Assembly: GCF_016860545.1 (NCBI RefSeq)
Contig: NZ_BNEB01000006.1
Coordinates: forward strand, 186,001 to 250,000
Reading direction: 5' to 3'
From: Streptomyces asoensis
GTDB taxonomy: Bacteria > Actinomycetota > Actinomycetes > Streptomycetales > Streptomycetaceae
DNA: 64,000 bases
Shown here: piece by piece, positions 1-9,953 of the stretch
How positions within the stretch are numbered: the stretch's first letter is position 1
Layout: every line of letters starts with the position of its first letter
Program-made: the position numbers and the translations under genes
The notes under the pieces: model-generated
Told to the model about the DNA's origin: nothing
Seen by the model: the letters and a program-made list of their open reading frames with translations, nothing else
The model's database searches: none

Positions 1-729
1 AAGACCGTCAGGGACTCCGCAGGCGCCACGGTCCAGGAGCTCGCCGGGCTGACCGGCGCCTCGGAGATGACCATCCGGCGCGACCTCGACACCCTGGCCG
101 CCCAGGGCGTCCTCGAACGCGTCCGCGGCGGGGCGCGCACCCTGCTGCTGCGGGGCGAGGAACCGCCCTTCGCGCTGCGCGCCCACGAGGCCGTCGACGC
201 CAAGCGCCGGATCGCGGCCGAGGTCTGCGCGCTCGTCGCCGACGGCGAGACCGTCCTCCTCGACAGCGGCACCACCTGCCTGGAGGTCGCCCGCCTGCTG
301 CGCGAGCGGCCCGTCACCGTGATGCCCCTGTCCCTCCAGGCCATCCACCTGTTCGCCGAGACGCCCGGACCGGCCACCCTGATGGTGCCCGGCGGCCAGC
401 CCCGCGCCGCCGAAGGAGCCCTCACCGGCCCCCTCACTCTCGCCTCCCTGGCCGCGCTGCGCTTCGACACCGCCGTCATCGGCTGCTGCGGGCTGAGCGC
501 GGCCGACGGCCTGACCGCCTACGACCTCGACGACGCCGCGGTGAAGAAGGCGGGCATCGCCTCCGCCCGCCGTACCATCGCCGCCACCGACGGCGGCAAA
601 CTCGGCCGCACCGCCTACGCCCACGTCGTCCCCGCCGCACTCCTGCACACCCTCGTCACCGACACCACCGCCCCCGCCGAAGAGGTGGCCGCTCTCGAGG
701 GCGCCGGCACCGTCGTCAAGACCGCCTGA
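1..729 (+). CDS. DeoR-family transcriptional regulator (5' end outside window)
   Basis: The reading frame is open from base 1, so the start lies upstream; 242 residues are visible. The first residues (QELAGLTGASEMTIRRDLDTLAAQG, split here as QELAGLTGAS and EMTIRRDLDTL) are the recognition part of a DeoR winged helix. The rest is a DeoRC sugar-phosphate-sensing domain, with the DSGTTCLEVARLL segment near residue 87 and ATDGGKLG near residue 198. The family usually represses sugar or nucleoside catabolic genes and is released by a phosphorylated sugar. The target here cannot be told because the upstream neighbours are missing. Confidence 0.93.
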   Translation, partial: KTVRDSAGATVQELAGLTGASEMTIRRDLDTLAAQGVLERVRGGARTLLLRGEEPPFALRAHEAVDAKRRIAAEVCALVADGETVLLDSGTTCLEVARLLRERPVTVMPLSLQAIHLFAETPGPATLMVPGGQPRAAEGALTGPLTLASLAALRFDTAVIGCCGLSAADGLTAYDLDDAAVKKAGIASARRTIAATDGGKLGRTAYAHVVPAALLHTLVTDTTAPAEEVAALEGAGTVVKTA

Positions 730-780
730 TCACCGTGCGGGCACGGGCCGGGGGTGCGGGCGGGCGGTAGCGTTCGGGGC

Positions 781-1161
781 ATGACGCCAGCGACGCCCCG
801 GTTCCCGCCGTATCCGATCCGGGGCGTCGGCGTGCTGCACCAAAAGCAGAACTGCGCGCCGCACTTCGCGGGGATCGAGGTGGACTTCGAGCCCGCCGCC
901 GAAGGCTTCGTCTTCGAGGTGGCCAACGGGCTGACGGTGGATCACGAGCCCGCCGAGGAGCTGCCGTTCTTCTTCGCGGCCGCCGCCACGGGGATCGAGG
1001 AGCAGCTGCGCCTGCCCGAGCACGGTCTCGTGATCGCCACCCGGGTGGTGCTGCGCCGGGCCCGCGCCGACACGTTCGGCTCCCACCGTCAGGCCTTCAG
1101 GATCGCGGGCTATCTCGCCGCCCGCAAGGCCCTGGAACGGGCGGGCCACCTGCGACCCTGA
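781..1161 (+). CDS. Stand-alone EF-G domain IV-like protein
   Basis: 126 residues from ATG 781; an in-frame ATG at 754 is less likely. The sequence follows the fold order of elongation factor G domain IV: HFAGIEVDFEPAAEGFVFE resembles the GQYGHVVIDLEP / GFEFE strand pair, EPAEELPFFFAAAATGIEEQL resembles IPKEYIPAVEKGIQEQM, and GSHRQAFRIAGYLAARKALE resembles SSEMAFKIAGSMAFKEA. No GTPase or other EF-G domain is present. In EF-G and TetM, domain IV enters the ribosomal decoding site. Whether this free domain binds ribosomes is inference; it could be a neofunctionalised relic. It appears monocistronic. Confidence 0.7.
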   Translation: MTPATPRFPPYPIRGVGVLHQKQNCAPHFAGIEVDFEPAAEGFVFEVANGLTVDHEPAEELPFFFAAAATGIEEQLRLPEHGLVIATRVVLRRARADTFGSHRQAFRIAGYLAARKALERAGHLRP

Positions 1162-1223
1162 ACGCCCCGGGCGCCCGCGGTGCCCGTCACACATCACGAC
1201 GGGCGCCGCGGACGCCGCGGACG

Positions 1224-1646
1224 TCAGGGCCGTCGTGCCTGCCGGCCGGCCGCAGGGGCCGGCGCGGGAGAGTCCGGGCCCCGCAGGACCGCCCGGTGCT
1301 CTCCCCCGTCGCCGGACACGGGCCGCTGCGCCGGGCGGCCCTCCAGCTCCCGTTGCCGGGCGGCCAGGGCCCTCGCCAGCATCTTCGCCCGGAAGGGGTT
1401 CGCCGCCCCGAGGGCCTTCGCCACCTCCACGGCCTCCTCCAGCAGGGCCAGCCGCTGCTCGGGCAGCTCCCGCACCAGGGGCGAGGCGCTCGCCTCCACC
1501 AGGACGTAGGCCAGCTTCGACCCGTAGATCTCCGGCTCGACCTGTGTCAGAAGGCGGTAGATCCACAGCCCTTCCGCCCCGCGCACCACGCGCCGGTTGG
1601 CGCTGAGCAGCCTGACCCTCGCCTGTACGACCATGTCCTGATCCAT
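1224..1646 (-). CDS. Hypothetical protein, 140 residues
   Basis: Starts at ATG 1646 with a good purine-rich ribosome site (AAGGGGGAACG) just upstream. It is an alpha-helical, charged protein (for example ELPEQRLALLEEAVEVAKAL around residues 61-80) with a Pro/Ala/Arg-rich disordered C-terminal 40 residues. There is no signal peptide or membrane segment, and I do not recognise the family. It is transcribed towards the EF-G-like gene and ends 62 bases after that gene's stop. Confidence 0.6.
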   Translation of the reverse strand: MDQDMVVQARVRLLSANRRVVRGAEGLWIYRLLTQVEPEIYGSKLAYVLVEASASPLVRELPEQRLALLEEAVEVAKALGAANPFRAKMLARALAARQRELEGRPAQRPVSGDGGEHRAVLRGPDSPAPAPAAGRQARRP

Positions 1647-1920
1647 CGTTCCCCCTTCGTCGCGCCACCCCCGGCCCGGTGCCTGTCACACGGCGAGACA
1701 GCACGACGAGCGCGCCGGCAGCCGATCAGGGCTGCCGGCACGTCGGCCGGAGAGTGGATGACGACGAGTCTGACGCGGGGCACAAGCGCTCACAAGGCTG
1801 AAAGCACGTGCGCTGTGTCCTACCGAAACCGCCCCCGAACAGCCATGATGGACCTGACACTCACTTAGGAGCAGGGGGCCGTCTCCTCCCCGGCCCTCTC
1901 TCCTCGCCCCGCGTCCACCG

Positions 1921-2220
1921 ATGGGGTCACTCCTCATGCGGTACTTCGACCGGGGCATCCTCACCGTGGCCGACGAACTCGCGGAGGCGTACGCGGAGGT
2001 CTTCACCGCCCCTCCCTGGGAACACCGCGACCGCGAGGAGACCCGGGCCGCGTTCGCGAAACGGCTGGAGAGCGACGCGCACCGTCCCGGCTTTGTTCCT
2101 GGCGCCGCGGTGATCGTCGGCCGGGCGTGGGTGGTGTGGGGTGGGGGCAGGAGTGGGGCAGGTGCGAGGGTGGAGGAGTGTCGATGGGTGAGGGTCAGGG
2201 CGGTGAGTGGCTGGCGATGA
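1921..2220 (+). pseudogene. Truncated GNAT acetyltransferase remnant
   Basis: The first 59 residues (MRYFDRGILTVADELAEAYAEVF, then PPWEHRDREETRAAFAKRL, here in two parts) look like the N-terminus of a Streptomyces GNAT acetyltransferase. After residue HRPGF the reading frame loses all similarity, becomes Gly/Arg/Trp-rich and stops at 2220. The acetyl-CoA-binding core is absent, so the gene is a 5' remnant joined to unrelated sequence near 2100. Family membership is inferred from the N-terminus alone. Confidence 0.5.
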
Positions 2221-2408
2221 CGCCGGCCGACTTCGACCAGGACGTCCCGCTGCGTCTGAACGTGGCGGCGGGGGCCGCCGCGGTGCCGGCCGAACCCGAC
2301 GAGTACGGCACGGTCCCGCTCTTCGGCAAGGAGCCGCCCGCGCGGCGGCCGGTGCGGCGCGCCGGGGGCGGCCGCACCGGTGCCATGGAGCAGGAGGAGC
2401 TGTTCTGA
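2184..2408 (+). CDS. Small hypothetical protein, 74 residues
   Basis: ATG 2184 is preceded by GGAGGAG at the right distance, which supports this start over the upstream in-frame ATG at 2127. The product is acidic at both ends (MTPADFDQDVPLRLN early, MEQEELF at the end) with a basic centre (RRPVRRAGGGR). There is no membrane segment, and I recognise no family. It overlaps the tail of the broken GNAT frame by 37 bases and converges on korB. Confidence 0.5.
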   Translation: MGEGQGGEWLAMTPADFDQDVPLRLNVAAGAAAVPAEPDEYGTVPLFGKEPPARRPVRRAGGGRTGAMEQEELF

Positions 2409-2493
2409 TCGCACCTGGCTCACCGGACCGACCCCGATCTCGCCGGACCGGTCCGGGGCAACCTGCCGTCCGGGGAACGGTGCTGACTGGGCA

Positions 2494-3592
2494 TCAGGGG
2501 CGGTAGCCGACCGGGGCCACGGTCCAGGTGTCGGAGCCGGTGAGGAGGGCGGCGAGGTCGCCGGTGCCCTGCTGGGCGACGGCGGTGTCGAGCTGGGCGG
2601 CCATCTCGGTGTCGTAGACCGGGCGTTCGACCGAGCGCAGTACGCCGATGGGGGTGTGGTGCAGGGTGTCCGGGTCGGCGAGGCGGGACAGCGCGAAGGC
2701 GGTGGCCGGGGACGCCGCACGGGCGTCGTGGAGCAGGATCCGCGCTGCGTTGTGCGGGGTGACGTCGACAATCTCAAGGTCTCCGGTGGCGGGGTCGCGC
2801 ACGACTCCCCTGGCGCCCTTGCCGTCCGCGCCGGGTGTGCCGAAGCGGATCGGCTCGCCGTGTTCGAGGCGGATGACGGCCTGCTGGGCCCGTTCCTTGT
2901 CCTTGAGGGCGTCGAAAGCGCCGTCGTTGAAGATGTTGCAGTTCTGGTAGATCTCCACCAGGGCGGTGCCGGGGTGGGCGGCGGCCTGCCGCAGGACGTC
3001 GGTGAGGTGCCTGCGGTCGGAGTCGACGGTGCGGGCGACGAAGGAGGCCTCGGCGCCCAGGGCGAGGGAGACCGGGTTGAAGGGGGTGTCGAGGGAGCCC
3101 ATCGGCGTCGACTTGGTGATCTTGCCGGTCTCGGAGGTGGGCGAGTACTGGCCCTTGGTCAGGCCGTAGATCCGGTTGTTGAAGAGCAGGATCTTGAGGT
3201 TGACGTTGCGGCGCAGGGCGTGGATGAGGTGGTTGCCGCCGATGGACAGCGCGTCGCCGTCGCCGGTGACCACCCACACGCTCAGGTCCCGCCGTGAGGC
3301 GGCCAGGCCGGTGGCGATGGCGGGGGCGCGGCCGTGGATGGAGTGCATGCCGTAGGTGTTCATGTAGTACGGGAAGCGCGACGAGCAGCCGATGCCCGAC
3401 ACGAAGACGATGTTCTCCCTGGCCAGGCCCAGCTCCGGCATGAAGCCCTGGACGGCGGCGAGGACGGCGTAGTCGCCGCAGCCGGGGCACCAGCGCACTT
3501 CCTGGTCGGACTTGAAGTCCTTCATGATCTGCCGGGTGGCGGACTTCGGCACCAGGGAGAGCGCGGCGGGCGGCGGGGCCTGCGTGACGGTG

Positions 3593-3600
<8 letters not shown>
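2494..3600 (-). CDS. korB: 2-oxoacid:ferredoxin oxidoreductase, beta subunit
   Basis: 368 residues. This is the thiamine-diphosphate-binding subunit: CPGCGDYAVLAAVQ near residue 38, GIGCSSRFPYY near 68, and the GDGDALSIGGNHLIHALRRN segment (quoted in part) that carries the TPP/Mg motif near 112. With KorA it forms the anaerobic-type 2-oxoglutarate:ferredoxin oxidoreductase, which decarboxylates 2-oxoglutarate and reduces ferredoxin. The start overlaps the korA stop (3593-3600), so the two are one translationally coupled operon. These are probably housekeeping genes rather than part of the neighbouring cluster. Confidence 0.95.
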
Positions 3601-5566
<1,966 letters not shown>

Positions 5567-5655
5567 CGGAAAGCTCCTGTCGGTCCTTGATGCGAACGGC
5601 GGCCGCCCTGTTCCGGGTGCCGGTGCCGGGATCGGGGTTTTCAAGGGGTCAGGGG

Positions 5656-5693
5656 CCCGGGCGGCCCGTACCTGCGAGTGCGGGCCGCCCGGG
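5656..5693. terminator. Hairpin terminator after the MFS gene
   Basis: Perfect 13-bp inverted repeat: CCCGGGCGGCCCG at 5656-5668 and its complement at 5681-5693, with a 12-base loop. It lies between the MFS stop (5761) and the korA start (5566), with both genes leftward, so it should end the MFS transcript. No T tract follows, as is common in Streptomyces. Confidence 0.7.
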
Positions 5694-5760
5694 GGTGCGG
5701 GGCGCCGGAGGGGTGCGCCCGGGTCCTGCTTGCCGCGTGCCGGCGGGTGTCGAGGGGGTG

Positions 5761-7230
5761 TCAGCCCGCCTGCGGGGCGGCTTCGGTGACCTCCGCTCCC
5801 GGCGCCGGGGCGGGGGAAGCCTCGGGGGCCGGCCGGGGCTGCTTCTTCAGGCCGAGTCCGATGAGCGCGCCGGCGAGGGTGCCTGCGGCGGCGACCCACC
5901 CCGCCGTCCGGAGCCCGCCGACCAGCGCGTGGGGGTCGGGGTCGTGGCCGGCGTGGGAGTTGGCGACCGCGACCAGGGCGGCGAGGCCGAGGGCGCCGCC
6001 GATCTGACGGCAGGTGGAGGCGAGCGCCGAGGCGACGCCCTGCTGGGCGGGTTCGACGCCCGAGGAGGCCACCGCGACGAAGAGCGACGGGAAGGCGAAG
6101 CCGCCGCCCGCGCCCCAGATCGCGATGCCCGGCACCAGTGCCCAGTAGGAGCCGTTCGTGGACATGCCGGCGATGATCGCGGCAAGTCCGACGGCGGTGC
6201 CGACCGTGCCGAGGAAGAGCGTCGTACGGACCCCGAGCAGCCCCAGCACGCGGGCGTTGAGCTTCATCGCCACCGCCATGCAGATCACGGTGGGCGGCAG
6301 GAACGCGATCCCGGCGGCGAACGGGCTGTAGTCGAGGACGGTCTGGAGGTAGGTGGTGAGCAGGTAGTACGTTCCGCCCAGGGACGCCTGGAAGACGATC
6401 AGCGCGAGCATGGGGACGTTCAGGCCGCGCAGGCGGAACAGCTTCAGCGGCACCAGCGGGTCGGCGGAACGCTTCTCGATCAGCACGAAGACCGCCAGCA
6501 GCAGTGCGCCGACCGCCAGGGCGCCGGCGCCCTCGGTCGAGCCCCAGCCCTTGGAGGGGCCGCTGACCAGGCCGAACACCAGGAGCGTCGAACCGATGGT
6601 GGCGACGACGGCTCCGACGGCGTCGAAGCTGCGGCCGGTGCCGAGCGGGCGGTCGGGCGGCAGGATCCGGGTGGCGGCGAACGCCGCGATCAGGGCGAGC
6701 GGGACGTTGACGTAGAAGACCCAGCTCCAGCCGAAGGCGCTGGTCAGCACTCCGCCGAACAGGGAGCCCGCCGCCAGGCCCGCGCTGCCCACGGCGCCCC
6801 AGACGGAGGTGGCCCGGTTGCGTTCGGGGCCGGGGGCGAACGTGGTGAAGACGAGCATCAGCGTCGCCGGCGTCAGCAGCGCGCCGCCCACACCCTGGAG
6901 CGCGCGGGCGGCCACCAGGAGCCCGGCGTTCTGTGCGAGTCCGCCGGTGAGCGAGGACAGGGCGTAGATGGTCAGACCGGTGACCAGCATGCGCCGCGGG
7001 CCGATGCGGTCGGCTGCGCGGCCTCCGAACAGCAGCAGTCCGCCGAGCGCGACGGCGTAGGCGCTGACGACCCACTGCAACGACTGCGCGGAGAAGCCGA
7101 GCTGGCTGCCGATGTCCGGCAGCGCCACATAGACGATGTTGTAGTCGATGGTGACGATGAACTGGGTGAACGCCAGCAGGGCGAGTGTGTACCCGGCCCA
7201 CCGTGGCGATCGGGAGTCTGAGGTGGCCAT
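5761..7230 (-). CDS. MFS drug:H+ antiporter, DHA2 (EmrB/QacA) type
   Basis: 489 residues from ATG 7230 with GGAAG upstream. The pattern is about 14 hydrophobic segments, starting YTLALLAFTQFIVTIDYNIVYVALP (in part, residues 14-38). The loop motif GGRAADRIGPRRM follows near residue 70 and ALQGVGGALLTPATL near 110, both typical of 14-TM efflux proteins. It sits at the left edge of the biosynthetic cluster. Its upstream region carries an 18-bp receptor box (7306-7323), so it is likely the signal-controlled exporter and self-resistance protein for the cluster product. Confidence 0.92.
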   Translation of the reverse strand: MATSDSRSPRWAGYTLALLAFTQFIVTIDYNIVYVALPDIGSQLGFSAQSLQWVVSAYAVALGGLLLFGGRAADRIGPRRMLVTGLTIYALSSLTGGLAQNAGLLVAARALQGVGGALLTPATLMLVFTTFAPGPERNRATSVWGAVGSAGLAAGSLFGGVLTSAFGWSWVFYVNVPLALIAAFAATRILPPDRPLGTGRSFDAVGAVVATIGSTLLVFGLVSGPSKGWGSTEGAGALAVGALLLAVFVLIEKRSADPLVPLKLFRLRGLNVPMLALIVFQASLGGTYYLLTTYLQTVLDYSPFAAGIAFLPPTVICMAVAMKLNARVLGLLGVRTTLFLGTVGTAVGLAAIIAGMSTNGSYWALVPGIAIWGAGGGFAFPSLFVAVASSGVEPAQQGVASALASTCRQIGGALGLAALVAVANSHAGHDPDPHALVGGLRTAGWVAAAGTLAGALIGLGLKKQPRPAPEASPAPAPGAEVTEAAPQAG

Positions 7231-7305
7231 GGGGTGGCTTCTTCCTTCGGGGTGAGCGGGGCGTGGCCGCCCGAGGTGGGTTCCACTGGTTCCACACCAA
7301 AGATA

Positions 7306-7323
7306 ATCCCTTCGCGAAGGTAT
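7306..7323. promoter_or_regulatory. Gamma-butyrolactone-receptor box 1 (exporter)
   Basis: ATCCCTTCGCGAAGGTAT, one mismatch from the ATACCT-N6-AGGTAT pattern, with a perfect inner palindrome CCTTCGCGAAGG. It lies 76-93 bases upstream of the MFS start. Boxes of this form are the operators of ArpA/ScbR-type TetR receptors; two such receptors are encoded in this window. Confidence 0.7.
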
Positions 7324-7352
7324 GTAAATCTGGGGCACGGAAGTACGGCCGG

Positions 7353-7381
7353 TCAACTGCACAACGCCGCGGCGCAGTTGG
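7353..7381. promoter_or_regulatory. Possible weaker StrR-type site
   Basis: TCAACTGCA, 11 bases, then CGCAGTTGG; the two 9-base halves match as inverted repeats at 7 of 9 positions with the same N11 spacing as the stronger site at 7475. It lies between the two receptor boxes. Assignment to the StrR-like regulator is inference from geometry only. Confidence 0.35.
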
Positions 7382-7474
7382 GGCTCCGCCCCGCACCCCC
7401 GGCGTCCCCAGCACCCCAGCACCCCCGGCACCCCCGGCGCCCCTAGGCACCTCCCGGTGTCCGCCGGGGTGGTT

Positions 7475-7503
7475 GTGCAAGTGCGGACGGTCCTCACTTG
7501 CAC
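7475..7503. promoter_or_regulatory. Candidate binding site of the StrR-like activator
   Basis: Perfect inverted repeat GTGCAAGTG, 11 bases, CACTTGCAC. StrR of S. griseus is known to bind 9-base half-sites of the form GTTCGACTG spaced by exactly 11 bases, so the geometry is the same while the sequence differs. It lies 340 bases before the KAS III operon start codon and 245 bases before the exporter start. The matching regulator would be the StrR-like gene at 28561-29721. Confidence 0.55.
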
Positions 7504-7623
7504 AGGCCCGGGCGCTTTCCGAGGTGCCCGCCGCGCCGGGTGATGCAGGCAGCGCCCGTGGGCCCGGATCCGCCCGGCGGGGGCCGGCGGGCGCTCGCGG
7601 AGGCCGGGCCCCGCCACAGTTAC

Positions 7624-7641
7624 ATACCTCTGCGAAGGTAT
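7624..7641. promoter_or_regulatory. Gamma-butyrolactone-receptor box 2 (KAS III operon)
   Basis: ATACCTCTGCGAAGGTAT. It is the exact reverse complement of the box between afsA and the TetR receptor gene at 39270-39287, over all 18 bases including the N6 spacer. It lies about 200 bases upstream of the KAS III start at 7843. Confidence 0.8.
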
Positions 7642-7842
7642 GCGATTGTGACGGCAAGCCACGGGTGGCCCGGTGCGCCCGTTCCGCTCCCGCTGGCGGA
7701 CCACCCGCCTGCCCGCACCGCGCCCCGGCACGGCGTGCCCCTCCTGCCCGGCCGGGCAGGACCGCCGGGCCCCTCTCCCGGCCTCCGCCCACGGCCGCGG
7801 ACCCGCACTCCACACGGATCCCGAGCTTTCGAAGGAGCCTGT

Positions 7843-8901
7843 ATGAAATTCGGAAACGATCTGCGGATCAAGACGGTGACCTCGTGGTTCCCACCGGACC
7901 ACGAGAGCGTCGAGGACGCCGTGGCGGCGGGGAAGCTGACCGCACAGGACGCGGAGCGGCTCGGTGTCGGCCGGCTGCCGGCCTCGGCCGACCTGTCCGC
8001 TCCCGAGATGGCGGCGCAGGCCGGCCGCGCCGCGCTGGAGCGGGCGGGCTGGAGCCCGTCGCAGGTGGGCCTGGTCCTGCACACCTGGATCTACCACCAG
8101 GGCCATGACATGTGGTCGCCGCCGCACTACGTGGCCCACGCGGTGGGCGCCGGCGGTGCGACACCGTACGGCGTCCAGCAGGGCTGCAACGCCGGTTCGC
8201 TGGCGCTGCAACTGGCCGCGATGCACCTGGACGCCGACGCCGGGCTCGACGCCGTCCTGGTCACGACGGGCGACCGGTTCTGCCCTCCGGGCATGGACCG
8301 CTGGACCTCCGACTACGGCCTCGGCTTCGGTGACGCGGGCACCGCGGCGCTGGTGCACCGCGGCGGCGCCGGGCCCGACGACTACGCCCTGCTGTCCCTG
8401 GCCACCGCGACCGACGCCCAGTTCGAGCTGATGATGCGGCACGGCAACGACTTCAGCCCGGCGCCCATGTGGCACGACGGCTTCATCGACCTGCGCACGC
8501 CCAAGAAGTCCTACCTGGCGCAGTACGGCAAGGAGAAGTTCGAGACCGTCGCCGGCCGCAACATCCGCAAGGTGATCGCGGACAGCCTGCACGACGCCGG
8601 TCTGGAGCCCGACGACCCGCGGATCAGGTACATCGCGCTGCCGCGGCTGGGGGCGAGCCTGCTGGACTCCATCTACGGCCCGGTGATCGACGAGCTGCTC
8701 AAGGCGGAGGCGCTGCGCTTCGGCGCCGACACCGGCCACCTGGGATGCGGGGACTTCCTGGCGAACCTGGCCGACCTGCGCGACCGGATGCCGCTCCAGC
8801 CGGGCGACATCGCCCTGGTGATCAGCGGCGGGGCGGCCTGGACCTGGGCCTGCGCCGTCGTCCAGGTACCGCAGGAACACAGCGTGGCGGGGGGCGAGTG
8901 A
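7843..8901 (+). CDS. KAS III-like protein with incomplete catalytic triad
   Basis: 352 residues from ATG 7843, with GAAGGAG upstream. Thiolase-fold KAS III family: Cys115 in QQGCNAGSLAL keeps the nucleophile. Aligned with the neighbouring normal KAS III, the HQAN histidine is replaced (ALPRLGASLL) and the GNT asparagine region reads LGCGDFLANL. Loss of His/Asn argues against decarboxylative condensation. Such divergent KAS III proteins in biosynthetic clusters (the CerJ and DpsC groups are known examples) act as acyltransferases or starter selectors. First gene of the rightward operon; its stop overlaps the next start (TGATG). Confidence 0.85.
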   Translation: MKFGNDLRIKTVTSWFPPDHESVEDAVAAGKLTAQDAERLGVGRLPASADLSAPEMAAQAGRAALERAGWSPSQVGLVLHTWIYHQGHDMWSPPHYVAHAVGAGGATPYGVQQGCNAGSLALQLAAMHLDADAGLDAVLVTTGDRFCPPGMDRWTSDYGLGFGDAGTAALVHRGGAGPDDYALLSLATATDAQFELMMRHGNDFSPAPMWHDGFIDLRTPKKSYLAQYGKEKFETVAGRNIRKVIADSLHDAGLEPDDPRIRYIALPRLGASLLDSIYGPVIDELLKAEALRFGADTGHLGCGDFLANLADLRDRMPLQPGDIALVISGGAAWTWACAVVQVPQEHSVAGGE

Positions 8902-9893
8902 TGGGCTTCGGATTCCTCGGCCTCGGCGGACACGTGCCGCCGCTGGTCGTCGACAACGCGCAGGTCGCCGAGTGGACGGGTGCCCAGGAGAGCTGGATCG
9001 TCGAACGGACCGGCATCCTGGAGCGCCGCTACCGCGAGCCCGGCACCGTCACCTCCGACCTGGCGCTGCACGCCGCCCGCGAGGCACTGGGGGCGCTGCC
9101 CGGGGCGGCCGACCGGCTCGGTGTGCTGATCGTGGCCACGTCGACGCCCGACCAGCCGCAGCCCTCCACGGGGGCGATCCTCCAGGACAAGCTCGGCCTG
9201 TCCGGCATCCCGGCCTTCGACGTCAACGCGGTCTGCTCGGGCTTCCTGTACGCGCTGGCGGTCGCCGAGTCGATGCTGTCGGCGCGGCTGGCCGGCCAGG
9301 GCGGCGACCACGCCCTGGTGGTCGGCACCGACATCTACTCCTCGCTGATGAACCGCTCCGACCGGCGCACCGTCAGCCTCTTCGGCGACGGCGCAGGGGC
9401 GGTGCTGCTCGGCCCGGTGCCCGAGGGCTACGGGGTGCTGGGCTGGCGGCTGGTCGCCCACGGCGAGCACCGGGACCTGGTCGAGGTGCCCGCCGGAGGC
9501 ACCCGCATACCGCTGGACGCCCGCAGCCGGGAGGCCGGCGAGCACCAGTTCCGCATGCGGGGCCGCGAGGTGCGCGAGTACGCGCTCGGCGTGCTGCCCA
9601 AGGTGATCGGTGAGGCGCTCGACTCGGCCGGGGTCCGGCTGGAGGACGTGGACCGCTTCATCCTGCACCAGGCCAACACCCGTCTGGTGGAGGCGTGCAC
9701 GCGGGAGCTCGGCGTCGATCCCGGCCGGGTGCCGCTGACGGCACCGCGGTTCGGCAACACCGCCACCGCCTCCATCCCGCTGACCCTGCGCGCGGAGAAC
9801 GAACGGCTGCCGCTGCGCCGGGGCGAGCGCCTGGTGCTGGCCGGGGTGGGCGGCGGCATGACGGCGGGGGCCGCGGTCGTCCGCTGGCACTGA
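8901..9893 (+). CDS. 3-oxoacyl-ACP synthase III (FabH-like)
   Basis: 330 residues, ATG 8901 overlapping the previous stop. The full triad is visible: Cys112 (NAVCSGF), His256 (LHQANTR) and Asn286 (FGNTATASIP), plus a C-terminal GVGGGMTAGAAVVRW. A canonical KAS III condenses an acyl-CoA starter with malonyl-ACP. No dedicated ACP gene is visible in the cluster, so it would use the housekeeping ACP or act on CoA esters. Pairing with a degenerate KAS III suggests the two act together on the aryl or acyl thioester made by this operon; that is inference. Confidence 0.92.
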   Translation: MGFGFLGLGGHVPPLVVDNAQVAEWTGAQESWIVERTGILERRYREPGTVTSDLALHAAREALGALPGAADRLGVLIVATSTPDQPQPSTGAILQDKLGLSGIPAFDVNAVCSGFLYALAVAESMLSARLAGQGGDHALVVGTDIYSSLMNRSDRRTVSLFGDGAGAVLLGPVPEGYGVLGWRLVAHGEHRDLVEVPAGGTRIPLDARSREAGEHQFRMRGREVREYALGVLPKVIGEALDSAGVRLEDVDRFILHQANTRLVEACTRELGVDPGRVPLTAPRFGNTATASIPLTLRAENERLPLRRGERLVLAGVGGGMTAGAAVVRWH

Positions 9894-9953
9894 ACCCCCC
9901 TCCCCCGCGACACACCGGTGCACACCGTGCAAGCGCTGCGAAAGGAGCAAGAC

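Larger units (their letters stand above)
7231..7842. other. Bidirectional control region of exporter and KAS III operon
   Basis: 612 bases with no convincing gene. It holds two ATACCT-N6-AGGTAT receptor boxes (7306-7323 facing the exporter, 7624-7641 facing the KAS III operon). It also holds a perfect 9-N11-9 palindrome (7475-7503), a weaker relative (7353-7381), and Pro-codon-like CCCCGGC repeats around 7395-7445. The open frame across 7498-7842 is an upstream extension of the KAS III frame; the real start at 7843 has GAAGGAG. Confidence 0.75.
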
